DNA of 64,000 nucleotides from Clostridia bacterium (GCA_017452945.1 JAFTLD010000029.1:16959-80958), one strand, 5' to 3'. Shown: positions 17,028-27,257, counted from the first letter of the stretch. Made by a program: numbers and translations. The notes: generated from the letters alone by a model not told the origin.

Positions 17028-18302
17028 ATGATTCGCATATATGATTTCAATGCCGTACCCGAACAGGAGATCTTTAACCGTTCTCAAGATGCGTTCAACG
17101 TTGAAGACATCGTTTCGGAAATCATTGCAAACGTCAGAGCGCAAAAGGATACAGCTCTGCTTGCATACACAGAAAAATTTGACAAGGTCGCGCTTTCCTC
17201 GCTGCAGGTGACCGACGAGGAGATTTCCGAGGCTTTTGAGAGCTCCGATCCCGAGTTCATCCGCGTCATGCGCGACGCGGCAGCCAACATCGAAGCATAT
17301 CACAAGCACCAGATCAGAGAGGGCTTCGAGATGCAAAAAGATGGCGGCATCATTCTCGGTCAAAAGATCACACCACTTTCCAAGGTCGGTATTTACGTAC
17401 CCGGTGGCACTGCTGCTTATCCCTCTACTGTACTGATGAATAGCATCCCTGCGAAACTTGCGGGCGTTGGTGAGATCGTTATGGTGACTCCCCCCATGCG
17501 CGACGGACGCGTCAATCCCGCTATTCTTTGCGCGGCAAAGATCGCAGGTGTGGACAAGATCTTCAAAATCGGTGGCGCACAGGCTGTTGCCGCGCTTGCT
17601 TATGGAACCGAATCCGTTCCTTGCGTGGACAAGATCGTAGGCCCCGGAAACGCGTTTGTGGCAGAAGCAAAACGCCAGGTATACGGCAAGGTCGCTATCG
17701 ATATGATCGCAGGCCCTTCCGAAATCCTCGTTCTTGCCGATGGAAAATCCAATCCGGAATACGTAGCTGCTGATCTGCTCTCGCAGGCTGAACACGACAA
17801 GATGGCAAGCGCCGTTCTGGTCACGGACAGTGCCGATCTTGCACTTGCTGTACAGGCAGAGGTTGAACGCCAGCTCGCCCTTTTGCCTCGCGAACAGATC
17901 GCGCGCCCCTCTATCGACAACTTTGGAAAAATCATCGTTTGTTCCGACCTGTGGCAGGCAATCGTCGTTGCAAATCGCATCGCTCCCGAGCATTTGGAGA
18001 TTTGTGTGGATAACCCATTTGATTACCTTGACAAGATTGAGAATGCAGGCTCGGTATTCTTAGGCAGATACTGTCCCGAGGCGCTTGGCGACTATTACGC
18101 AGGCACCAACCACACCCTTCCCACCAGCGGCACGGCAAGATTCTCCAGTCCCCTGTCGGTCGATGACTTTATCAAAAAGATCTCCTATACGTACTATGAT
18201 CAAAATGCTATACAGAAAGCAGCGCCCGATATTGCTCTGTTTGCACGCAAGGAAGGCTTGGATGCACACGCAAGAAGCGCTGAGGTCAGGATGAAGTCAT
18301 GA
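17028..18302 (+). CDS. hisD: Histidinol dehydrogenase
   Basis: The 424-residue zinc enzyme carries out the last two oxidations, histidinol to histidine, with NAD. Family motifs are in place: GGTAAYPSTVLMN (about 126), KIGGAQAVAALAYGT (about 180), AGPSEILVLAD (about 229), AEHDKMASAVLVT (about 256) and NHTLPTSGTARF (about 360). Full length, four-base overlap with hisC. Confidence 0.98.
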   Translation: MIRIYDFNAVPEQEIFNRSQDAFNVEDIVSEIIANVRAQKDTALLAYTEKFDKVALSSLQVTDEEISEAFESSDPEFIRVMRDAAANIEAYHKHQIREGFEMQKDGGIILGQKITPLSKVGIYVPGGTAAYPSTVLMNSIPAKLAGVGEIVMVTPPMRDGRVNPAILCAAKIAGVDKIFKIGGAQAVAALAYGTESVPCVDKIVGPGNAFVAEAKRQVYGKVAIDMIAGPSEILVLADGKSNPEYVAADLLSQAEHDKMASAVLVTDSADLALAVQAEVERQLALLPREQIARPSIDNFGKIIVCSDLWQAIVVANRIAPEHLEICVDNPFDYLDKIENAGSVFLGRYCPEALGDYYAGTNHTLPTSGTARFSSPLSVDDFIKKISYTYYDQNAIQKAAPDIALFARKEGLDAHARSAEVRMKS

Positions 18303-19354
18303 GTAAGTATTTTTCCAGATTGCCGGGTGAGCTCAAGGCATACGTTCCCGGAGAGCAGCCGCGCAATATGCAATCGTTGATCAAGCTCAACACCAATGAA
18401 TCTCCCTTTCCACCCGCACCTGACGTCATTGAAGCTGTGATTGCTGCAGCTGAGAAAACCAATCTGTACTGCGATCCCACCATGCTTGCCGTAAGAGAGC
18501 AGTTGAGCCGTGTATACGGACTTCCCAAGGAATACTTCACGCTCGGAAACGGCTCGGACGAGCTTTTGTCCTTTGCTTTTCTTGCATTTTGCAACAAAGA
18601 TATCGGTGTTGCTTTTGCGGACATCACGTATGGGTTTTACAGCGTTCTTTCCCGTCTTTACGCAACAAATACTAAGATCATTCCCCTGGACGAGCAGTTT
18701 TGCATTGATCCGCAGGCTTACAAGGCCTTGAACAGGACGATCTTTATTGCAAACCCCAACGCCCCCACGGGTATTGCCTTGTCCATTAAACAGATCGAAC
18801 AGATCCTGCGATCCAACCCCGACAATATCGTTGTGATCGATCAAGCTTACGTGGATTTCGGTGCGGAATGCTGCATTTCGCTTGTTCCCAAATATGATAA
18901 TCTCGTAGTTGTCAACACGTTTTCTAAATCGCGCAGCTTTGCAGGCGGCCGAGTCGGTTTTGCAGTTGCGCAGCCTGAGCTGATCGCAGATCTTGAAACC
19001 ATCAGAAATTCGATAAATCCCTATAATATCAACAGCATCTCGCAGGCTGCGGCATGTGCCATTCTGAAAAACAATGACTATTACATGCAGAATTGCAAGA
19101 TCATCGCGCAGAATCGTGACTACCTGTCAAAAGAGCTGGATGCGCTTGGCTTTGAAACGCTTCCCTCCAAGACAAACTTTGTCTTTGCCAAGCATCCGCA
19201 CATCACCGGCAAGCAGCTTTATCTCGGGCTCAAGGAAAAAGCTATCCTTGTGCGTCACTTTGATTCCCCTCGAATCAGCGACTATTGTCGTATTACGGTT
19301 GGCACAAAAGAACAAGTTGATGCTCTTTTGGTCGCTATCCGATCCTTGTTGTGA
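18299..19354 (+). CDS. hisC: Histidinol-phosphate aminotransferase
   Basis: The 351-residue PLP enzyme of fold type I transfers the amino group from glutamate to imidazole-acetol phosphate. The Schiff-base lysine is visible in TFSKSRSFAGGRVGF (about residue 214), and NPNAPTG marks the cofactor site (about 153). The start overlaps the hisD stop by four bases, and the stop is 15 bases before hisB. Confidence 0.96.
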   Translation: MSKYFSRLPGELKAYVPGEQPRNMQSLIKLNTNESPFPPAPDVIEAVIAAAEKTNLYCDPTMLAVREQLSRVYGLPKEYFTLGNGSDELLSFAFLAFCNKDIGVAFADITYGFYSVLSRLYATNTKIIPLDEQFCIDPQAYKALNRTIFIANPNAPTGIALSIKQIEQILRSNPDNIVVIDQAYVDFGAECCISLVPKYDNLVVVNTFSKSRSFAGGRVGFAVAQPELIADLETIRNSINPYNINSISQAAACAILKNNDYYMQNCKIIAQNRDYLSKELDALGFETLPSKTNFVFAKHPHITGKQLYLGLKEKAILVRHFDSPRISDYCRITVGTKEQVDALLVAIRSLL

Positions 19355-19368
19355 AAGGAGTTATACAC

Positions 19369-19956
19369 ATGAGAACTTGGGAAATTAATAGAAAAACAAA
19401 TGAAACTGATATTTCGCTTAAGTTGAATATTGACGGTAGCGGTATCAGTAATATTCAGACCGATTGCGGCTTTTTGGCGCATATGCTCACACTCTTTGCC
19501 AAGCACGGTGGTTTTGACCTGACGTTAACCTGTAAAGGTGACAGTCAAGTCGATTTTCATCACACCGCAGAAGACATCGGTATTTGCTTAGGACAAGCCT
19601 TCAATAAAGCGCTTGGCGATTGCAAGGGCATCTACAGATACGGTGACATTATCCTGCCCATGGATGAAGCCCTGATGCTTTGTGCCGTGGACATTTCCGG
19701 GCGTAATTATCTTGGCTATGTCGTAGAACTGCCCACAGCGCGTGTAGGCGACTTTGATACAGAGCTTGCAGAGGAATTCTGGACGGCCTTTGTGCGCAAT
19801 GCCAACGTCACGCTTCACCTGCAAATGCTTGCCGGTAAGAATTCTCATCACATTATTGAAGCAGAATTCAAGGCCGTTGCCCGTGCGCTTGCCAAGGCTT
19901 GCGCGATCGATGCTGCAAAGGCCGATCAGATCCCCTCAACGAAAGGTGTATTATGA
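19369..19956 (+). CDS. hisB: Imidazoleglycerol-phosphate dehydratase
   Basis: The 195-residue product is the monofunctional dehydratase, without the phosphatase domain of the E. coli fusion. The two metal-binding repeats are seen as DFHHTAEDIG (about 65) and NSHHIIEAEFKA (about 163). The ATG at 19369 follows AAAGGAG; the GTG-like extension to 19351 would place the site inside the coding region and is rejected. It overlaps hisH by four bases. Confidence 0.96.
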   Translation: MRTWEINRKTNETDISLKLNIDGSGISNIQTDCGFLAHMLTLFAKHGGFDLTLTCKGDSQVDFHHTAEDIGICLGQAFNKALGDCKGIYRYGDIILPMDEALMLCAVDISGRNYLGYVVELPTARVGDFDTELAEEFWTAFVRNANVTLHLQMLAGKNSHHIIEAEFKAVARALAKACAIDAAKADQIPSTKGVL

Positions 19957-20582
19957 CAACGATCATTGATTACGGTGTAGGAAATCTGTTTTCCCTGACC
20001 TGCTCTCTCGAAAAGATCGGAGAGACTGTCGAGGTAACGTCCGATCCCGATAAAATTCTTGCAGCCGAGCGTATCATTCTGCCCGGTGTAGGTGCATTTG
20101 AGGATGCAGCGCAAAAACTGCGCGACAGCGGACTTGACAAGCTTCTCTTGCAAAAAGCAGCGACCGGCACACCCATTCTCGGCATCTGCCTTGGTATGCA
20201 AATGCTTTTTGATAAAAGCTTTGAATTCGGAGAACATACAGGCCTTGGCCTGATACACGGCAACGTGCGACCGATCGCACCGCTGATCGGCTCGCTCAAA
20301 TCCCCTCAAATGGGTTGGAACGCTCTTGTTTTCCCAAAAGACAAGCCCAAACATCCGATCTTCAAATACGTCAATGAGGGTGATTACGTATATTTTGTGC
20401 ATTCATACGCCGCTATGGAATGCGAAGCGTCTGTGAGCGCGCAGACCGAATACGGCGCACTGCTCACCGCTGCTGCTTGCAACGGTAACGTATACGGTAT
20501 GCAATTCCATCCCGAAAAAAGCGGCAACGTAGGGCTAGCAATCTTGCGAGCTTTTACTGAAATCCCGACAACTCAGCCTTAA
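19953..20582 (+). CDS. hisH: Imidazole glycerol phosphate synthase, glutamine amidotransferase subunit
   Basis: The 209-residue class I amidotransferase supplies ammonia to HisF. The catalytic Cys sits in LGICLGMQMLF (about residue 83) and the His-Glu pair in QFHPEKSG (about 187). The ATG at 19953 overlaps the hisB stop. A longer reading from 19899 lies within hisB and is not used. Confidence 0.97.
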   Translation: MTTIIDYGVGNLFSLTCSLEKIGETVEVTSDPDKILAAERIILPGVGAFEDAAQKLRDSGLDKLLLQKAATGTPILGICLGMQMLFDKSFEFGEHTGLGLIHGNVRPIAPLIGSLKSPQMGWNALVFPKDKPKHPIFKYVNEGDYVYFVHSYAAMECEASVSAQTEYGALLTAAACNGNVYGMQFHPEKSGNVGLAILRAFTEIPTTQP

Positions 20583-20593
20583 CGGAGGTTATT

Positions 20594-21310
20594 ATGATTC
20601 TATTTCCCGCCATAGACCTGATAGACGGCAAAGCAGTCCGCTTGACCAAGGGTGATTATGCGCAAATGACAATTTATAACGATGACCCTGTTGCCGTTGC
20701 AAAAGCCTTTGAAGCGGCCGGAGCTACGCATCTGCACGTAGTGGATCTGCAGGGCGCACGTGATGCAGGCACTCCCAATTTCAAAACCGTGGAGGCGATC
20801 ATCCAAAGCACTTCCCTTTACGTTGAGATCGGCGGAGGTATCCGCGATATGCAAACGGTTGAAAAGTATCTGAATGCAGGTGCATTCCGCGTCATTCTCG
20901 GAACTGCTGCGCTGAATGATCCCGAATTTTTGAAGCAGGCAGTCCAACAGTTCGGTGACAAAATTGCTGTCGGAGCGGATCTTCGCGACGGCATGGTGGC
21001 AACGCACGGTTGGCTGAATACTTCTTCAGTCAGCGGCACGGAATTCATTGCACAGATGCAACAAATGGGAGTAAAGGTAATCATATGCACCGATATTTCC
21101 AAAGACGGTGTACTTGGCGGAACCAACCGAGCACTTTACGAGCAATTGCAAGCTTCGTTCCCTGACATGCAGTTTACTGCATCCGGAGGTATCTCTGATA
21201 TTGATACCGTGAGAGCGCTTGCTCGCATGAATATGCACGGTGCCATTCTCGGCAAAGCATTATATACGGGCGCTCTTGACTTACGTGACGCCTTGGAGGT
21301 GACACGATGA
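20594..21310 (+). CDS. hisA: ProFAR isomerase (HisA)
   Basis: The 238-residue TIM barrel isomerises ProFAR to PRFAR. The catalytic aspartates are seen in PAIDLIDGKAVRL (Asp8) and ICTDISKDGVLGG (about residue 131); phosphate-binding loops IGGGIRD and ASGGISD are present. Preceded by ACGGAGG and overlapping hisF by four bases. Confidence 0.97.
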   Translation: MILFPAIDLIDGKAVRLTKGDYAQMTIYNDDPVAVAKAFEAAGATHLHVVDLQGARDAGTPNFKTVEAIIQSTSLYVEIGGGIRDMQTVEKYLNAGAFRVILGTAALNDPEFLKQAVQQFGDKIAVGADLRDGMVATHGWLNTSSVSGTEFIAQMQQMGVKVIICTDISKDGVLGGTNRALYEQLQASFPDMQFTASGGISDIDTVRALARMNMHGAILGKALYTGALDLRDALEVTR

Positions 21311-22065
21311 TCACCAAACGTATAATCCCTTGCCTGGATGTCAAAGACGGACGCGTTGTCAAGGGTGTCAATTTTGCAGGCCTGCGCGACGTGAACTCCC
21401 CTGTCGAGCTTGCTAAGTATTATAGCGAAAACGGTGCTGACGAGCTTGTTTTTTACGATATCGCGGCATCTGCAGCAGAACGTGCGCTGTTTACCGATAT
21501 TTTGACCGAAACAGCCAGAGAGGTATTTATTCCGCTTACAGTAGGTGGCGGCATCAATTCCCTTTCCGATTTTGAGCGCGTGCTCTCATGCGGAGCCGAT
21601 AAGGTCAGCGTGAATACGGGTGCGATCAAGAATCCCGATCTGATCTATGCAGCGGCCAGAAAGTACGGCAGCCAATGCGTGGTGCTTTCTGCAGATATCA
21701 AGCGTGTAGACGGTGTTTTCCGCGTGTTTGCAAAAGGCGGCCGTGAAAACACGGGGATCGAGGCGCTGGAATGGATCCGACGCGCAGAGCAAAACGGTGC
21801 GGGTGAGATCGTCGTCAATTCAATCGATACAGACGGTGTCAAACAAGGCTTTGATCTTGAAATGCTGACACAGGTTTGCAATACGGTCAAGATTCCCGTG
21901 ATCGCTTCGGGAGGAGCGGGCTGTGTGCAGGATTTTATCACGTTATTTCAATCTGTCCCGGGCGTGGACGCAGGGCTTGCGGCATCCGTCTTCCACTTCG
22001 GAGAAATAAAAATTCCCATGCTCAAGCAAAGTCTGCATGAGCAAGGGATCATTGTGAGGTTATAA
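21307..22065 (+). CDS. hisF: Imidazole glycerol phosphate synthase, cyclase subunit
   Basis: The 252-residue TIM barrel forms imidazole glycerol phosphate and AICAR from PRFAR with ammonia from HisH. Active-site aspartates lie in [16 protein letters not shown] (Asp11) and [13 protein letters not shown] (about 130). Full length; hisIE follows after one base. Confidence 0.98.
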   Translation: MITKRIIPCLDVKDGRVVKGVNFAGLRDVNSPVELAKYYSENGADELVFYDIAASAAERALFTDILTETAREVFIPLTVGGGINSLSDFERVLSCGADKVSVNTGAIKNPDLIYAAARKYGSQCVVLSADIKRVDGVFRVFAKGGRENTGIEALEWIRRAEQNGAGEIVVNSIDTDGVKQGFDLEMLTQVCNTVKIPVIASGGAGCVQDFITLFQSVPGVDAGLAASVFHFGEIKIPMLKQSLHEQGIIVRL

Positions 22066-22066
22066 T

Positions 22067-22714
22067 ATGTTAGAAATTAAGGATTTGAAATTTGATCAGA
22101 ACGGTTTGATCCCCGCAATCGTCGTGGATGCGCAGGACGGCAAGGTTCTGATGATGGCTTATATGAACGCAGAAAGCCTGCAGATCACCATGGACGAGGG
22201 TACGACCTGCTTTTGGTCGCGCTCCCGCCAAGAACTTTGGAGAAAGGGCGAAACCTCAGGTAATCGTCAGCACGTTCTCTGCATCAAGGCTGACTGCGAC
22301 AGAGATACGTTGACCGTGCTTGTTACCAAGGACGGCCCCGCATGTCATACGGGTGCTGAGACCTGCTTCAATGACATTATCTACACAAGCGGCACCGAGC
22401 AGCCCTTCTCGCTGAACACACTTGAAGCATTGCTTGCAGACCGCCGTGAAAAAATGCCGGAAGGCTCTTATACCACCTATCTCTTTGCCAAGGGCATGGA
22501 TAAGATTCTCAAAAAGGTGGGCGAAGAATCCACCGAGGTCATCATCGCGGGCAAAAATCAGGATAAGGCCGAGGCCATTTACGAGATCGCAGACCTTGCT
22601 TACCATGTCATGGTCATGATGAACGAAATGGACATTTCAGTCGACGAGGTCAAGAAAGAGCTTGCATCCAGACATATCATTGACCACAAAGTCAAGCAGG
22701 AGAAGATGAAATAA
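22067..22714 (+). CDS. hisI: Bifunctional phosphoribosyl-AMP cyclohydrolase / phosphoribosyl-ATP pyrophosphohydrolase
   Basis: The 215-residue HisIE fusion performs steps two and three. The N-terminal cyclohydrolase (about 1-115) has [16 protein letters not shown] and the zinc-binding CHTGAETCF; the C-terminal pyrophosphohydrolase (about 120-215) has the helical [14 protein letters not shown] motif. It ends the operon and is followed by a strong terminator. The operon contains every histidine enzyme except histidinol-phosphate phosphatase, which must be encoded elsewhere. Confidence 0.96.
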   Translation: MLEIKDLKFDQNGLIPAIVVDAQDGKVLMMAYMNAESLQITMDEGTTCFWSRSRQELWRKGETSGNRQHVLCIKADCDRDTLTVLVTKDGPACHTGAETCFNDIIYTSGTEQPFSLNTLEALLADRREKMPEGSYTTYLFAKGMDKILKKVGEESTEVIIAGKNQDKAEAIYEIADLAYHVMVMMNEMDISVDEVKKELASRHIIDHKVKQEKMK

Positions 22715-22715
22715 C

Positions 22716-22752
22716 AAAAAAAGGAACTTGCCGCCGGGCAGGTTCCTTTTTT
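22716..22752 (+). terminator. Terminator of the histidine operon
   Basis: A 14-bp stem (AAAAGGAACTTGCC / GGGCAGGTTCCTTTT with one mismatch) and a T-run directly after the hisI stop. Confidence 0.93.
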
Positions 22753-22824
22753 ACATTTTCGTTCATGCGCGCGTTCTACTTTAGTTACTACGGTGTCGGT
22801 GGCAAGACGGCCGTTTTGATATGA

Positions 22825-22857
22825 GAAAACGCCCCCGATTGCTCGGGGGCGTAAAAA
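22825..22857 (-). terminator. Terminator of the repeat lipoprotein gene
   Basis: A perfect 10-bp GC-rich stem (ACGCCCCCGA / TCGGGGGCGT, loop of four) just past the stop at 22861; on the minus strand it is followed by TTTTC. The ~70 bases between this and the his terminator hold nothing I recognise. Confidence 0.88.
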
Positions 22858-22860
22858 CAC

Positions 22861-25800
22861 TTAGGAATAATATGCTTCATATCGTTGAAATACTGCATTG
22901 TCAAATCTGTTATAGCGAACTTGTTTTTCCTCTTTATAGGAGGTCAACGTAATCGCTAAATTTGCATATTTCTCCATTCCTTCCTCATCGGGATCTGATG
23001 AATTAACATATGCAGTTAACAAATTTATCGAGTAATCAAAGCCATAGAGAACAGATTTCTCGTACAATTCAATCGTGCACATATAGTTTTCCGATGCGCC
23101 TTGATTCTCATATCTCATATAGTCGGGCAGGGTTACTTGAATAAGTTTGCGAAGCGCGCTCTCAACACCTACGGATGTCTTAAGTTGATAGTACGCTTGG
23201 CAAAATTCATCGAGTTCCAACGGCTCTGCGATAGCACGAATGGCCTTACCTGTGAAGTTTACTGCTTTGAGTATTCCAGAAGCATCCGAATCTATTGCAA
23301 CATCTACGATTTTATCAAGAGTCCAAGAATAAACATCTTCATTCGTTGCATTAACAAAAGTTTTCATTTGGAACTCTGCTAATGTAAGATCACACGCTTC
23401 TTGATACCAATTTGCCAACTCCAAAGCAGCATCTCTCAAATCCTTCGGATTGCTCGTATCATTATAGATAGCAAGCAAAACATCAACATATCCGCTTTTC
23501 ACTTGGCGCAGGGCGACATATTGTGAAACCGACTCCAATGCTTGGTATGCATTCTCGGCAAAACCGACGATAGCCATTACACACTCAATTTCAGTTGGAG
23601 ATACAGCCTTTTCTAACACGGATTGAATTGCCGATGCATCCTTATTGTGCAGGACGGAGTAAAGCATATCAATGTCGATCGGAGCTTCGGTCGGATCGCC
23701 TAAATACATATTTCCAACATAAAGTATGAAATTTGTGCTTGATTGTTCAAAGAATTTGAACGATACTTCTTCCGCTTTTTCGCCCGTTATAATATCGTAT
23801 AGAGTAAGTTTATATAAGTCTTTCTTGGATATGAGGCTATCGTTGGGATCAAAAATATAGCTCGGCTCTGCGGTAATGTGAATAAGCTCCCACGCCTGTA
23901 TTCCCAACATTAACTTTGTATCGCTTTGCAAATCGTTATAAAAGGTTGTTGCGTAGGAAGAATTCTCCTCTCCGAATATTTCCACAAAGTTTTCTGAATA
24001 TTCTTCAGCGCGGTAAGCATCGGCAGATACATCCCATACCCTTTTGGCATTGTTCGTATTATAATACCAATAATTGCCCGCAATTGTAGGTTGATCAGAA
24101 CTGTAATAATAAGGCGTTACGCGTAACGGATAAACATTATCATTATTAATTGTTACCAAAGCCCACTCATCAGCAGTTCCTGTATAGTATAATCTTTCAA
24201 GATTTGAACAACCGTAAAAGACATTGTGTCCAAGTGTTTGAATATTACCAGGAATTGTAATGGAGGTTAAACTCGTGCAACCTTCGAACGCCCAGTCGCC
24301 AATCTCTACCACCGGCAGTCCCTCATATGCGGCAGGAATTACGATCTCAGTATCAGTGCAGTTTCCAATGCCAGTAACAATATATCCGGTTCCTGCGTCG
24401 TTCAATTTGTATTCCAAACTGACATTTGCATCATCGGGCTGAACATCAGAGCCTGTCCAGTTGTAATGAATGGTTGCGTTGGTGAGACATTCGTTGTATT
24501 CGCCAATTGTAATTGCTGCCCATTCTTCCTCCGTACCGGTGTAGTAAACGTTGGTCAAGTCAGTACATCCCTCGAACGCACCCTCATCAATGCTGGTGAT
24601 GCTTTCGGGAATCGTAATACTCTTCAATTCGATACACCCTGCAAACGCCGCATAACCAATGTTTGTGACGGTGGCGGGGATTTTGCTGTTTTGGCATCCA
24701 GCAATCAATGTACCCGTTGCGGTTTCTATCAAACAGTCATCTATGCTGTGATAAACTGTATTGCCTGATGCCACCACCATACTCGTCAGTCCGGCGCAAC
24801 CATAGAACACCCCATCACCAATACTCATGACGCTGTCGGGAATAGTGATACTCGTCAAGCTGGTACAGTAAGAGAACGCAATCAAATCAATACTCGTTAC
24901 GCTGTCGGGGATGGTAATACTTGTTAAGCCACTACAACCGTGGAACGCCGCACCACCAATACTCACGACGCTGTTTGGGATTGTAATGTTATTCAGTCCA
25001 GTACAACCATCGAACGCAAAATAGCCAATGCTCGTAACGCCGGTTCCGATTGTGATTTTGGTCAACTCGGTGCAACCTTCAAATGCCCAGTCGCCAATCT
25101 CTACCACCGGCAATCCCGCATATGTGGTAGGAATTACAAGTTCTGTATCTGTGCAAGTTCCAATGCCTGCAACAATATAACCTGTTTCGTCGATGTTTAA
25201 TTCGTATTCCAAACCAACGCTGGCATTGCTCATTGGTTCATCGGAATCAGGAGTTGAATCGATAACCGTAACAACGCATGTAGCCACATATGTTCCATCT
25301 ACTGTTATTGCGGTAATAGTTACTGTTCCCACAGATTCGGCCCGAAGAACAGCCACGGTACTATCCTCTACCGACACCCCAAGATTGACCACGGATTCAT
25401 CCGAACTAATCCATCGTACTGCGGTAATACTGGCATTATCAGGATTAATGGTAGCTGTAATAACATGATGCACACCGACTTCTAAGGCCACAACAGTTTC
25501 ACTCAAAGTAATTCTATTTACAGGAATATATTTCCAGTTGTAGTGAATCGTTGCGTTGGTAAGGTAACTATTACTACCATTTCGTTCTTCAATCGAAATT
25601 GAAGTCCAGTCATTTGCTCTACCGGCATAATAAACTTCGTTCAGCCAATCGCACCAAATGAACGCACCTGCTCCAATGCTGTTAATACTATTGGGAATGA
25701 TTATGCTATTCAATCCGCTATCTAAAAACGCCCTTTCGCCAATACGTGTAACGCCATTCGGAATGGTGATGCTGGTTAAACTCGTACAATGACTGAACAT

Positions 25801-26931
25801 ATCTGGACTTACAACGGTAATACCATTGCCAAGGGAAACGCTGATCAAGCTGCCACAACTTTCAAATGCGGCTTTTCCAATATTTGTAACGTTATCTGGA
25901 ATGGTAATGCTGGTTAAATCAAAACACATCCAAAAGGCATAAATACCAATGTGTGTGACACCTGTACCAATGGTAATCCTCTGCAATCCGTAACATAGGT
26001 AGAATGCATAATCGCCAATACTGGTTACACTATCAGGGATAGTGATACTCGTCAAGTTTTCGCAATAATGGAACGCCCAGTCGCCAATCTCTACCACTGG
26101 CAATCCCGCATATGTGGTAGGAATTACAAGTTCGGTATCGGTGCAAGTTCCAATGCCTGCAACAATATAACCTGTTCCCTCTTCGTTTAGTTCGTATGTC
26201 AAGCCAATGCTAACTATATATTTTTCACCACACATATCGCACGTTCCCTCCACATAATTGTGGTCACGCATTGGCAAGGTTGCGGCAATCGTGTCTCCAC
26301 AATCGCAGGTTTGCTGTTGCACGCCCTGCTCAGTACATGTGGCATCTTTAACAACGACCCAATCGCCATAGATGTGTACATGTGGTTCGGTTTCGGGCAC
26401 CGATGTACTCTCGTCGGTGGTATCTTCGCCATCGGTGGTTTCTTCGCCATCGGTGGTTTCTTCGCCATCGGTGGTTTCTTCGCCATCGGTGGTTTCTTCG
26501 CCATCGGTGGTTTCTTCGCCATCGGTGGCCACTTCACCATCGGTGATTTCTTCACCATCGGTGGGTTCTTCACCATCGGTGGTCACTTCGCCATCGGTGG
26601 GTTCTTCGCCATCTGTGGCCACTTCACCATCGGTGGTTTCTTCACCATCGGTGGGTTCTTCACCATCGGTGGTCACTTCGCCATCGGTGGTCACTTCGCC
26701 ATCGGTGGTCACTTCGCCATCGGTGGTCACTTCGCCATCGGTGGTCACTTCGCCATCGGTGGTCACTTCGCCATCGGTAGTGAATTCCTCATCGCTGGTT
26801 TCTTCACCGTCGGTGGTCACTTCACCATCGGTAATCGCTTCACCATCAGTGGGAGTACCCTGTTCACACGCAATGAAAAGCAATGTGAGTACGAGAAGAA
26901 CCGCAATAATCCAAAATGCCTTTTTTTTCAT
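22861..26931 (-). CDS. Giant lipoprotein with TDGE repeats, BspA-type leucine-rich repeats and a Big2-like domain
   Basis: The 1356-residue product begins with a lipoprotein signal ending LLFIAC (Cys22). Residues about 28-171 are some 24 acidic hexapeptides of the type TDGE(V/E)T, probably a stalk through the cell wall. Residues about 185-240 hold a Cys4 ribbon (CTEQG...CDCG...CDMCG). Two blocks of BspA/LRR_5 repeats follow (about 250-465 and 575-800, plus a short third near 870-920), with LTSITIPDSVTSIG-type units. Between them (about 470-560) is a bacterial Ig-like Big2 domain (ITLSETVVALEVG...). Three copies of a GLTYELN...GYIVAGIGTCTDTELVIP unit head the blocks. The C-terminal ~420 residues are helical and unknown. 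It is likely an adhesin or host/glycan contact protein. Confidence 0.88.
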   Translation of the reverse strand: MKKKAFWIIAVLLVLTLLFIACEQGTPTDGEAITDGEVTTDGEETSDEEFTTDGEVTTDGEVTTDGEVTTDGEVTTDGEVTTDGEVTTDGEEPTDGEETTDGEVATDGEEPTDGEVTTDGEEPTDGEEITDGEVATDGEETTDGEETTDGEETTDGEETTDGEETTDGEDTTDESTSVPETEPHVHIYGDWVVVKDATCTEQGVQQQTCDCGDTIAATLPMRDHNYVEGTCDMCGEKYIVSIGLTYELNEEGTGYIVAGIGTCTDTELVIPTTYAGLPVVEIGDWAFHYCENLTSITIPDSVTSIGDYAFYLCYGLQRITIGTGVTHIGIYAFWMCFDLTSITIPDNVTNIGKAAFESCGSLISVSLGNGITVVSPDMFSHCTSLTSITIPNGVTRIGERAFLDSGLNSIIIPNSINSIGAGAFIWCDWLNEVYYAGRANDWTSISIEERNGSNSYLTNATIHYNWKYIPVNRITLSETVVALEVGVHHVITATINPDNASITAVRWISSDESVVNLGVSVEDSTVAVLRAESVGTVTITAITVDGTYVATCVVTVIDSTPDSDEPMSNASVGLEYELNIDETGYIVAGIGTCTDTELVIPTTYAGLPVVEIGDWAFEGCTELTKITIGTGVTSIGYFAFDGCTGLNNITIPNSVVSIGGAAFHGCSGLTSITIPDSVTSIDLIAFSYCTSLTSITIPDSVMSIGDGVFYGCAGLTSMVVASGNTVYHSIDDCLIETATGTLIAGCQNSKIPATVTNIGYAAFAGCIELKSITIPESITSIDEGAFEGCTDLTNVYYTGTEEEWAAITIGEYNECLTNATIHYNWTGSDVQPDDANVSLEYKLNDAGTGYIVTGIGNCTDTEIVIPAAYEGLPVVEIGDWAFEGCTSLTSITIPGNIQTLGHNVFYGCSNLERLYYTGTADEWALVTINNDNVYPLRVTPYYYSSDQPTIAGNYWYYNTNNAKRVWDVSADAYRAEEYSENFVEIFGEENSSYATTFYNDLQSDTKLMLGIQAWELIHITAEPSYIFDPNDSLISKKDLYKLTLYDIITGEKAEEVSFKFFEQSSTNFILYVGNMYLGDPTEAPIDIDMLYSVLHNKDASAIQSVLEKAVSPTEIECVMAIVGFAENAYQALESVSQYVALRQVKSGYVDVLLAIYNDTSNPKDLRDAALELANWYQEACDLTLAEFQMKTFVNATNEDVYSWTLDKIVDVAIDSDASGILKAVNFTGKAIRAIAEPLELDEFCQAYYQLKTSVGVESALRKLIQVTLPDYMRYENQGASENYMCTIELYEKSVLYGFDYSINLLTAYVNSSDPDEEGMEKYANLAITLTSYKEEKQVRYNRFDNAVFQRYEAYYS
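26419..26850 (-). repeat. About 24 tandem 18-bp units coding for TDGExx
   Basis: The 18-bp unit (on the plus strand around GCCATCGGTGGTTTCTTC) repeats without spacers. Unit subtypes cluster (six VT units together, five ET units together), which suggests recent expansion by slippage or unequal exchange. Each unit is a multiple of three, so length change keeps the frame. Confidence 0.92.
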
Positions 26932-26986
26932 TTTTTACTCCAACATTCCAAATTCAGCTACCGTAAAAACGGTATAACCTATCATA

Positions 26987-27015
26987 ATTTTATCACTTTT
27001 TCCAAATTGTGTAAA
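26987..27015 (-). promoter_or_regulatory. Promoter of the repeat lipoprotein gene
   Basis: On the minus strand TTTACA, 17 bases, TAAAAT, about 55 bases before the gene start. Confidence 0.6.
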
Positions 27016-27257
27016 TGTAACTATTATACAAATATAATGATATAAAGTTGTAGAAAACCACAAAATCTCGGAGCAATCGGTGACGTATCTGTTTTGTGAT
27101 ACTGCATCTAGTATCAGGGGAGTTTACAAAATCAACATCTGGTGTTATAGTACAGATAGAATGCTGATGCTAAGGTTGTTAACAGTGAGCTACGGCAGAC
27201 ACAAAATCTACTCCGATACAAGAGAAATCACAGCAGCCAATGTCAGGGACGAAGCAC

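Noticed and set aside
16815..17993. 392-codon minus frame within hisG/hisD
   Set aside because: Antisense shadow of conserved histidine genes.
26419..26850. CRISPR array
   Set aside because: The 18-bp units are contiguous without spacers and lie in a coding frame.
26260..27045. Two long plus-strand frames across the TDGE repeat (also 26372-26977)
   Set aside because: They consist of the repeat read backwards and lack ribosome sites; the minus-strand reading has a signal peptide, promoter and known domains.
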